Shown: positions 1 to 4,633 of the stretch, piece after piece
Position numbering within the stretch: position 1 is the first letter of the stretch
Layout: each line of letters begins with the position of its first letter
Assembly: GCA_001773295.1 (NCBI GenBank)
Contig: MEWG01000001.1
Span: 1 to 11,570 of the forward strand
From: a candidate division WWE3 bacterium RIFOXYD1_FULL_39_9
GTDB lineage: Bacteria; Patescibacteriota; WWE3; UBA101185; UBA10185
Length of the DNA: 11,570 bases
Reading direction: 5' to 3'
The notes under the pieces: generated by a model
Told to the model about the DNA's origin: nothing
What the model saw: only the letters and a program-made list of their open reading frames with translations
Databases searched by the model: none
Program-made: the position numbers and the translations under genes

Positions 1-908
1 TACAAAAGCATCTGGATACAGAGATAGTTGTTTTTGATCCCTATCGTTTCCCAGATGAGAACGACCTGACCTTCAATCTCAAAGGGGGTACTTTTCAGAT
101 ATCGAGTAGCGGACGTAATCTGACTTCATGTGATGCAGTTTGGTTCAGGAAGCCTCAATTGTTGCTGCCTAAAGATTTCCCTGTAGACCCTATTTATGCG
201 GACTATACGCACAGTGCTTACCAAAAGACCGTCCAAGCGTTATATGGCCTTTTACGCAATAAGCTCTGGGTTTCAGGTTACTGGGAAATTCAACAAGCAA
301 ACAACAAACTCTTTCAGATAGAGGTTGCTAGATCTTTGGGTATGCGCATACCAAATACCATTGTTACATCTGTCCCTGATGAGGCTTCTCGCTTTTTAGA
401 AGAAAACGGCGCATGTGTAACCAAAATAATGGGTACACAACATGCCTCAGATTCAAAATTCACATACGTTTTCTATGCCACAAGAATACATCGTGATCAG
501 GTAACTGATTTGTCTGGGTTAGCGCTTGCGCCGGCCATATTTCAGCAGGAAGTAGAGAATGCGCTAGATGTTCGTGTAACAGTGGTGGGTGAAAAATGCT
601 TTGCATGCGAGATAAATAAAGTGGGTAAATTACAGTACGAGGTGGATTGGAGAAAAGGAATCACGGATAATTCTCACCCATTGACCTATCACATACACGC
701 GTTGCCTACTCATATGCAAAAGCTCTGTGTAGATCTAGTACAGCAGTTACGTTTGAAGTTCGGTGCCTTGGACTTCCTTCTGGATAAGTCCGGTGTATAC
801 TGGTTTCTTGAAATAAACCCAAACGGGCAGTGGGGATTTGTTGAGGAGGAGACAGGATTACCTATCTCAAAAGCTATGGTGGAGCTATTCCATACCGCAA
901 TGTGCTGA
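1..908 (+). CDS. ATP-grasp peptide ligase, graspetide-maturase (MvdC/MvdD)-like, 5' end missing
   Basis: The reading frame is open from the window edge (first whole codon at 3), so the true start lies upstream; about 301 C-terminal residues are visible. The TTG at 159 is an internal codon, because homologous-looking sequence precedes it, including VWFRKPQ encoded just upstream, typical of the pre-ATP-grasp domain of this family. Further on come an ATP-grasp core (VTKIMG, VRVTVVGEKCFACEI) and the metal/ATP-binding end EINPNGQWGFVEEETGLPIS; NPNGQW lies at 816-833. NPNGQW followed by an acidic stretch and GLPIS is the hallmark of microviridin/graspetide ligases, which form ester or amide crosslinks between side chains of a precursor peptide using ATP. 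No precursor peptide is visible in the window; it could be upstream. A RimK-like or other ATP-grasp ligase with a different substrate is possible. ATP-grasp fold: confident; graspetide role: moderate. Confidence 0.75.
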   Translation, partial: QKHLDTEIVVFDPYRFPDENDLTFNLKGGTFQISSSGRNLTSCDAVWFRKPQLLLPKDFPVDPIYADYTHSAYQKTVQALYGLLRNKLWVSGYWEIQQANNKLFQIEVARSLGMRIPNTIVTSVPDEASRFLEENGACVTKIMGTQHASDSKFTYVFYATRIHRDQVTDLSGLALAPAIFQQEVENALDVRVTVVGEKCFACEINKVGKLQYEVDWRKGITDNSHPLTYHIHALPTHMQKLCVDLVQQLRLKFGALDFLLDKSGVYWFLEINPNGQWGFVEEETGLPISKAMVELFHTAMC

Positions 909-912
909 AAGA

Positions 913-956
913 TACCGAGGTTATGCTCTATAATGGACTAGCCTCGGTAAAATTTT
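913..956 (+). terminator. Hairpin plus T-run after the ATP-grasp gene
   Basis: TACCGAGG (913-920) pairs with CCTCGGTA (942-949). Three more pairs inside, one of them a wobble, give an 11-bp stem with a loop of about 15 nt. It is followed by AAAA and then TTTTTT (953-958), five nt after the ATP-grasp stop. It looks like a rho-independent terminator, although the T-run is separated from the stem by A residues. The loop contains a perfect TATAAT (929-934), which could serve the next gene. Confidence 0.5.
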
Positions 957-963
957 TTGTAAA

Positions 964-1686
964 ATGATCGATACTGCAAAGATAGCTAATATAAAAATAA
1001 CAGAATTTGATTTAGAAATGGACCCGGCATTAAAGTCTGACTTATCAAGTGCTATCAGTAGTCATAATATCTTGGCCATAGGTGAGTCACATGGAGTAAA
1101 GGAAAATGCCAATATCTACTATTATTTTTTTAAGGAATTTGGTTTTAACACCATCGCTTTAGAGTATCCACTGAGTATACAGAGCGCATTGACTCACTTC
1201 ATAGACAAAAATGTGCTTTCAGATAGTTTATTAAATAGACCTGTTGGTGACGGTCGTTTCAATTTGGAATATTTAGCATTGTTAAGAAGACTTCACAAAG
1301 AAAGAATGCTTAAAAACTTATTTTGTTTTGATTCAGCAACTTCGACAAAAACATGGAATGAGAGAGACGCATCGTATGCCAAAAATTTCTTAAACAACTA
1401 CAATCCTAAAAACAAAACTTTATTAATAGCGGGTAATTGGCACACGAAAAAAGAAACATTTACATCTGAATATGAGACTGGTGAATTAGTGCCCATGTGT
1501 AAAATCATTTCTGACAAAATCGGCGACTTTCCAGAAATAAAAATAATTTACCACAGCGGAAGTTTGTACAACTTTGAGATCAAGCAACTAGATAATGGAG
1601 AAATTTTCGAGAACCACTTAGAAAAAATTAATAATATGAATTATCTGTTGCACGTTAAGAAAGCTACGCCAATAACACTCTGGTGA
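964..1686 (+). CDS. Erythromycin esterase / ChaN-like (EreA-Tiki superfamily) protein
   Basis: 240 residues, ATG start, TGA stop. Near the N-terminus ILAIGESHGVKEN (E41, H43) matches the GE-x-H motif of the erythromycin-esterase/ChaN/TraB-like superfamily. IALEYP (E67) matches the second acidic motif. GNWHTKKE near residue 157 (H160) matches the late histidine motif (GNxH). EYLALLRRLHKER in the middle also resembles EreA-type helices. True EreA/EreB are around 400 residues, so this is a short member, and macrolide hydrolysis is not established; other members bind haem or have unknown substrates. It has no signal peptide and no clear Shine-Dalgarno; possible -10 boxes are TATAAT at 929-934 and TAAAAT at 948-953. 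It converges on the Erm-family gene with only 1 nt between the stops, so the pair may share a drug-resistance role (inference). Confidence 0.6.
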   Translation: MIDTAKIANIKITEFDLEMDPALKSDLSSAISSHNILAIGESHGVKENANIYYYFFKEFGFNTIALEYPLSIQSALTHFIDKNVLSDSLLNRPVGDGRFNLEYLALLRRLHKERMLKNLFCFDSATSTKTWNERDASYAKNFLNNYNPKNKTLLIAGNWHTKKETFTSEYETGELVPMCKIISDKIGDFPEIKIIYHSGSLYNFEIKQLDNGEIFENHLEKINNMNYLLHVKKATPITLW

Positions 1687-1687
1687 G

Positions 1688-2566
1688 TTAAAAAAGTTTC
1701 GAATGTGTCATATTTTTTCTGTACACTTTCTTTAATCTATTTTGCTGAATCTTTTGACGTGTATATGCGCTGTGCACTAATAGCCTCTTTTTAGACTCAA
1801 CTCCTGTCTTGAAATATTTATATAGTTCAACCCATTGTCGAAAAGTTAGATCAAGCGGTTTTGCATCCAACGGAAAACCTAAATTATTCGAAAGCCTTTT
1901 AAACTGCTCGTGTGTAAATATTTTACTTAGGCTCTTTTTAAGAGTCTTTTTGTATCTGGTAGTTCCATAGACAACAAAATCAAAATACTCAGGTAACTCG
2001 CATCTCCTTAAAAGAGGATTTTTCAGTTTTGTAATATTTAACATGAATATTTCTACAGCAGGTTTTGGACAAAAATCAGTTTTTTGAAATTTATGTAGAA
2101 TCTTGATATTAAAGCAAGGTTTAAGAAGCAGTGATTTTTGAGTTTCCCTCGGATAGCCGGAATACATATTTGCTGCCTCTCTTTGCATTATTAAATACGC
2201 CGAAGTTGGGGGATGCTCAAGGAAATACAGTTTTCTCATGATTCTAGACGTGTAGTTGAAAGGTATGTTTGCAAAGACTTTGTAGTCACTGACAGGAACT
2301 CGCCAATCTAATATATTTTGATGTATTGCAGTCACGTTTAGCTCTGTACGCGCAGTCAGTTTTTTGAATAGGTCTGTATCAATTTCTATAGCAAAAACTT
2401 TACCGCAAACTTTAGATAGTTCTTGGGTAATTATTCCTGTACCGGCACCTATATCAATAACTGTATCGGAGAACGAAATATCAGACTGTTTTAATAGCCG
2501 TTTAACTAATCGAGGGTCAGATATGAAGTTTTGGGAGAAGGCAATAAACCTGTCTTCTCGCCACAT
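1688..2566 (-). CDS. erm: Erm-family rRNA (adenine-N6)-dimethyltransferase
   Basis: 292 residues. The N-terminus has SQNF (11-14) as in all Erm proteins. The SAM-binding motif I is DIGAGTG (38-44), motif II is AIEID with E61, and the catalytic motif IV is NIPFNYTSRIMRKL beginning at N100, matching NIPY in Erm. FCPKPAVEI and a C-terminal LTFRQWVELYKYF block match the Erm C-terminal domain better than KsgA. Erm enzymes dimethylate A2058 of 23S rRNA and confer macrolide-lincosamide-streptogramin B resistance. The protein is longer than ErmB/ErmC because of a very basic C-terminal tail (about residues 255-292), as in some actinobacterial Erms. The start is set by a Shine-Dalgarno GGGAG (2576-2580) 9 nt upstream. 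An upstream small ORF and alternative hairpins suggest attenuation control. KsgA-type 16S methylation is the main alternative. Confidence 0.8.
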   Translation of the reverse strand: MWREDRFIAFSQNFISDPRLVKRLLKQSDISFSDTVIDIGAGTGIITQELSKVCGKVFAIEIDTDLFKKLTARTELNVTAIHQNILDWRVPVSDYKVFANIPFNYTSRIMRKLYFLEHPPTSAYLIMQREAANMYSGYPRETQKSLLLKPCFNIKILHKFQKTDFCPKPAVEIFMLNITKLKNPLLRRCELPEYFDFVVYGTTRYKKTLKKSLSKIFTHEQFKRLSNNLGFPLDAKPLDLTFRQWVELYKYFKTGVESKKRLLVHSAYTRQKIQQNRLKKVYRKNMTHSKLF

Positions 2567-2574
2567 GTAGTATT

Positions 2575-2598
2575 ACTCCCATTACCGCATATGGTAGC
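2575..2598 (-). promoter_or_regulatory. Hairpin that can sequester the erm ribosome-binding site
   Basis: On the minus strand GCTACCAT (2591-2598) can pair with ATGGGAGT (2575-2582) across an 8-nt loop. This gives seven pairs (one G-U) and one A-G mismatch, and buries the whole GGGAG Shine-Dalgarno of erm. The same upstream arm can instead pair over 9 bp with codons 25-28 of the small ORF (2746-2754), which would release the site. Pairings were worked out by eye; no folding energy was calculated. Confidence 0.4.
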
Positions 2599-2619
2599 TC
2601 AATTCTGGTTAAAGTGCAA
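2591..2619 (-). promoter_or_regulatory. Possible proximal erm promoter
   Basis: On the minus strand TTGCAC (2614-2619) and TACCAT (2591-2596) are separated by exactly 17 nt, which would place the transcription start near 2584, just ahead of the erm Shine-Dalgarno. Both boxes are only partial matches to sigma-70 consensus. The -10 box overlaps the anti-Shine-Dalgarno arm. If used, this promoter would bypass the leader ORF and give constitutive erm expression. Confidence 0.3.
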
Positions 2620-2656
2620 AGTGATTTTAGGGTGAAAATTGGTTTTAAAATGTGTC

Positions 2657-2695
2657 GACGCAAGGCTGGTATTTAAAAAATACAAACCTTGCGTC
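2657..2695 (-). promoter_or_regulatory. Long intergenic hairpin between small ORF and erm
   Basis: GACGCAAGG (2657-2665) pairs perfectly with CCTTGCGTC (2687-2695). After a 3x3 internal loop, GTATTT pairs with AAATAC (2669-2674 with 2678-2683), closing a 3-nt A loop. On the minus strand it is followed by GACACATTTTAAAA, with no proper U-run, so it is a poor intrinsic terminator in the direction of the small ORF and erm. It may be a structured leader element or an imperfect terminator. Confidence 0.5.
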
Positions 2696-2717
2696 TTTGA
2701 TGACGGTTCCGCAGGCT

Positions 2718-2828
2718 CTAGAACAGCTTTCTGCGCATGTTCAAGTACCATACGATAAACCGCTGCACAGGGTCCTTCAGGGGTGTTACGTATCCGGAAG
2801 GACGGGGTAGAACTGCTTTTCGCGACAC
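2718..2828 (-). CDS. 36-residue small ORF, putative erm leader peptide
   Basis: GTG start at 2826-2828, TAG stop at 2718-2720. A perfect AAGGAG Shine-Dalgarno (2835-2840) lies 6 nt before the start, and a strong promoter lies just upstream. The peptide begins MSRKAVLPRPSGY and ends WYLNMRRKLF; it is strongly basic and has no signal peptide or membrane helix. It resembles no family I recognise. It lies on the same strand as the Erm-family gene, 151 nt before its start, where inducible erm genes carry leader peptides. RRK (32-34) fits the +x+ motif (basic, any, basic) at which macrolide-bound ribosomes are known to stall, as in ErmDL. Codons 25-28 can pair with the arm that hides the erm Shine-Dalgarno. 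It could instead be an unrelated small protein. Translation is well supported by signals; the leader role is inferred. Confidence 0.6.
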   Translation of the reverse strand: MSRKAVLPRPSGYVTPLKDPVQRFIVWYLNMRRKLF

Positions 2829-2863
2829 GATGAGCTCCTTTCTTGGTTTATGTGATGATGCCT

Positions 2864-2892
2864 ATTGTATCGCCCAATTCTCTTCAGGTCAA
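2864..2892 (-). promoter_or_regulatory. Strong sigma-70 promoter for the small ORF
   Basis: On the minus strand TTGACC (2887-2892) and TACAAT (2864-2869) are separated by exactly 17 nt, each 5 of 6 matches to consensus. The start of transcription would be near 2857, giving a 5' leader of about 29 nt that contains the AAGGAG site. It is the best -35/-10 pair in the window. Confidence 0.65.
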
Positions 2893-2927
2893 GTTACTAT
2901 AGGATAATAAAGCTTGTTGACGGCAGT

Positions 2928-3308
2928 TTAATTGAGATATTTATTGTACAAAAGCTCAATATACCGATCGTCCAGCTCCAGTTTTTTCAACAATTCTGCA
3001 TCGGGAATAAATCTAAACACAGACATGTCGACTTGAAGCTCTTTCGATACCTTTATGCCTTCTTTTTCCAGCAAATCTTTCTGCATTAGAGATGTGTGTT
3101 CTTCGCAGTTGGTGCTTATATAGCCCTCTTTGTTAATGATTCTCCACCAGGGTGTAGTACCGTCATCGCCGTAGTCGTGTAGGATGTAGCCTACCTGCAG
3201 GGCAGCCCGCGGAGTGCCGATCATAAGGGCAATTTGACCATAACTTGCTACTTGTCCGTGTGGCACAGTTCTGACAGCTTGAATTACTTTTTCTATAAAT
3301 TTTGACAC
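2928..3308 (-). CDS. Alkyltransferase-like (ATL) DNA-repair protein, MGMT fold without catalytic cysteine
   Basis: 126 residues with the Ogt/MGMT C-terminal DNA-binding domain: VPHGQVASYGQIA (Y23), the PRAALQVG arginine-finger region (R34), then PWWRIINKEGYIS, and a terminal Q-x-x-LLEKEGI. In active methyltransferases the motif is PCHRV. Here the acceptor cysteine is W54 and the following histidine is W55, so the protein cannot accept alkyl groups. ATL proteins bind O6-alkylguanine, flip it out and hand the lesion to nucleotide excision repair. The start is GTG. A -10 box TATAGT (3316-3321, minus strand) ends 7 nt before it, so the mRNA is probably leaderless. It is divergent from the GerMN gene, with 38 nt between the start codons. 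Confidence 0.85.
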   Translation of the reverse strand: MSKFIEKVIQAVRTVPHGQVASYGQIALMIGTPRAALQVGYILHDYGDDGTTPWWRIINKEGYISTNCEEHTSLMQKDLLEKEGIKVSKELQVDMSVFRFIPDAELLKKLELDDRYIELLYNKYLN

Positions 3309-3315
3309 ACTTTAT

Positions 3316-3339
3316 ACTATAAGTTCAGGGGTGTATAAT
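3316..3339. promoter_or_regulatory. Divergent back-to-back leaderless promoters
   Basis: Minus strand: TATAGT at 3316-3321 followed by 7 nt and the GTG of the ATL gene. Plus strand: TATAAT at 3334-3339 followed by 7 nt and the ATG of the GerMN gene, with a weak TTTATA -35 at 3311-3316 (17-nt spacer) that overlaps the opposite -10 box. No Shine-Dalgarno precedes either gene. The two polymerase sites overlap, so simultaneous use may be mutually exclusive. Confidence 0.55.
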
Positions 3340-3346
3340 CAAGAAC

Positions 3347-3964
3347 ATGGAACCACAAGTTGCTTCTAAAAAACCAATAATTATTTTTCTAATAATATTA
3401 GCAATTACTGCGGCTGTTTCTTACGCTTTTTATAAGTGGTATTACAAGGAATATGCGCCACTTACCGACACAAGATTGGAAGAAACTCTGGGAAAAGGAG
3501 AACAAGGTCCTTTAAATGATGCGTTCGTAAAATCAGATGATGCCAAACCCGGAACAAACGAGGTTTTGGTCTACTATGTGGATATCGAAAATAAACGTGG
3601 AGCTAAAACCGAAATAGGTTGTGGCGACAGTCTACTTCCGGTTTCCGTAAGCTCATTAACGGAAGGCAAGGACACATCCGAACTTGTGACAATTGCTTTA
3701 AGTATTCTATTTGGCGAAAAAGACCAGTTTATAGGCAAAGGAGCCTTGTACAACACACTATATCAGTCAAATCTAAAGGTTGAGAGAGTAGAAATTGATC
3801 AGGGAATTGCCAAAGTTTATCTAACTGGCGAAATGAAACTTGGCGGAGTTTGCGATAACCCAAGACTTGAAGGTCAGGTTGAATACACGACTCAGCAATT
3901 TGAAGGTGTTAGACATGCCGAATTGTACTTAAACGGCGCGCCTCTGGATTTGTCGCAGAAATAA
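3347..3964 (+). CDS. Membrane-anchored GerMN-domain protein
   Basis: 205 residues. A basic-flanked hydrophobic helix at about 10-29 (IIIFLIILAITAAVSYAF) is an uncleaved N-terminal anchor that places the rest outside the membrane. A GerMN domain follows at about 70-202. It shows the VLVYYVD first strand, GCGDSLLPVSV, a central LVTIALSILFG helix, VERVEIDQGIAKVYLTG, and the typical end QVEYTTQQFEGVRHAELYLNGAPL. GerMN domains occur in spore-germination proteins GerM and in lipoprotein LpqB, and are widespread in non-sporulating bacteria including CPR; the ligand is unknown. C92 and C169 could form a disulfide. The ATG at 3347 is favoured by TATAAT ending 7 nt before it. Confidence 0.75.
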   Translation: MEPQVASKKPIIIFLIILAITAAVSYAFYKWYYKEYAPLTDTRLEETLGKGEQGPLNDAFVKSDDAKPGTNEVLVYYVDIENKRGAKTEIGCGDSLLPVSVSSLTEGKDTSELVTIALSILFGEKDQFIGKGALYNTLYQSNLKVERVEIDQGIAKVYLTGEMKLGGVCDNPRLEGQVEYTTQQFEGVRHAELYLNGAPLDLSQK

Positions 3965-4005
3965 TTGTATTGGATTTTGTAAACCCGACTTAAAAAATTA
4001 TCATA

Positions 4006-4011
4006 TATAAT
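4006..4011 (+). promoter_or_regulatory. -10 box of tRNA-Ser(CGA)
   Basis: A perfect TATAAT lies 10 nt before the first base of the mature tRNA. No convincing -35 box is visible at 16-18 nt spacing. Confidence 0.5.
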
Positions 4012-4021
4012 TAAACGGCAT

Positions 4022-4112
4022 GGAGGGATACCGAAGCGGTCATACCGGGCTGGTCTCGAAAACCATGCGTGAGGCAACTCACCCGGGGGTTCGAATCCCC
4101 CTCCCTCCGCCA
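4022..4112 (+). tRNA. tRNA-Ser(CGA)
   Basis: Acceptor GGAGGGA (4022-4028) pairs with TCCCTCC (4102-4108); G discriminator; CCA is encoded (4110-4112). The T arm GGGGG-TTCGAAT-CCCCC is perfect. The long variable arm GTGAG-GCAA-CTCAC marks a class II serine tRNA. The anticodon loop CTCGAAA gives anticodon CGA (4057-4059), which reads UCG. The top pair of the anticodon stem (27-43) is a C-T mismatch. Confidence 0.95.
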
Positions 4113-4169
4113 GAAAAACTAAGTTTTCCCAAGCTAATTCTAATATAATAAGATAGGTAGTAAGAAGTG

Positions 4170-4216
4170 TGCTAGAATACGAGCAAAATCCATAACCTAC
4201 TAAAGAAAAAAAGGAG
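4170..4216 (+). promoter_or_regulatory. Extended -10 promoter and Shine-Dalgarno of the 94-aa gene
   Basis: TGCTAGAAT (4170-4178) is an extended -10 element with no clear -35. AAGGAG (4211-4216) lies 8 nt before the ATG at 4225. This gives a 5' leader of roughly 40 nt, unlike the leaderless core genes of the window. Confidence 0.55.
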
Positions 4217-4224
4217 AGTGATCT

Positions 4225-4509
4225 ATGAAGGATGGAAAAACCGAGATGAGCCTGCTTGAAGGCAGGGTCTTTGTAACAAGCGGTTTGGTAGGAGTTCATT
4301 ACGAAGGTGTTTTGTATCAACTTCTGCCGGGCACGCGCATTGAGCACGTCAGTGGCCCAGAAAAGGATACGACGAAACATACCTTTAGAGTGCTGTCCGC
4401 CCAAATGCGTTACGGCAACGATCTCGTACCGGCACAGGGCGAACTAGTTGAGATTAGCATGTCTGCCTGGGAGTACTTCCTGACTCCTGAATCGCAACCA
4501 GTAGCATAA
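4225..4509 (+). CDS. Unknown 94-residue soluble protein
   Basis: I do not recognise this protein. It is soluble, without signal peptide or membrane helix, and alternates short hydrophobic strands (GRVFVTSGLVGVHYEGVLYQLLPG, HTFRVLSAQMRYG, GELVEISMSAWEYFLTP), suggesting a small beta-rich fold. The start is fixed by a strong Shine-Dalgarno (AAGGAG, 8-nt spacer). It is a self-contained unit: an extended -10 promoter upstream and a long terminator-like hairpin right after the stop. It sits between tRNA-Ser(CGA) and the nucleotidyltransferase gene and appears not to be co-transcribed with either. Its reading frame also looks somewhat richer in G and C than its neighbours. Reality as a gene is well supported by the signals; function is unknown. 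Confidence 0.75.
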   Translation: MKDGKTEMSLLEGRVFVTSGLVGVHYEGVLYQLLPGTRIEHVSGPEKDTTKHTFRVLSAQMRYGNDLVPAQGELVEISMSAWEYFLTPESQPVA

Positions 4510-4522
4510 TGTTATTAATCCT

Positions 4523-4570
4523 GAGGCGTATGTTGATTCATTTATGAACAACCTGCGCCTCTTGAGTTTT
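4523..4570 (+). terminator. Long hairpin after the 94-aa gene
   Basis: GAGGCGTA (4523-4530) pairs with TGCGCCTC (4554-4561) over 8 bp with one wobble. After one mismatch GTTG pairs with CAAC, and TTC/GAA continues with a small bulge. It is followed by TTGAGTTTT and, a little later, CTTTTT. It lies 14 nt after the stop codon. The T-run is interrupted, but position and stability fit an intrinsic terminator. Confidence 0.55.
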
Positions 4571-4622
4571 AAACACTTTTTCCGCGCAGACTCAGTCTAG
4601 CCAGAACAAAATTAAAATAGTG

Positions 4623-4628
4623 TAAAAT
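4623..4628 (+). promoter_or_regulatory. -10 box of the nucleotidyltransferase gene (leaderless)
   Basis: TAAAAT within TAGTGTAAAAT ends 5 nt before the ATG at 4634. The same 11-base string occurs at 5748-5758 ahead of tRNA-Ser(GGA), which supports its role as a promoter. No Shine-Dalgarno is present. Confidence 0.5.
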
Positions 4629-4633
4629 TAATT

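Noticed and set aside
2700..2830. Possible SRP RNA (4.5S) because of TCCGGAAGGAC on the plus strand at about 2793-2803.
   Set aside because: The second half of the SRP tip (AGCAG and its closing helix) is missing, and the string is explained by a 7-bp stem inside the small ORF (GTCCTTC with GAAGGAC).
2865..3089. Plus-strand ORF of 74 codons across the ATL region.
   Set aside because: It lies antisense to the ATL gene, which has clear family motifs, and it has no ribosome-binding site.
3892..4404. Minus-strand ORF of 170 codons across tRNA-Ser(CGA) and the 94-aa gene.
   Set aside because: It runs through a tRNA and antisense to a gene with good signals. The stretch AEGGGFEPPGELPHA is the well-known false translation of a tRNA-Ser.
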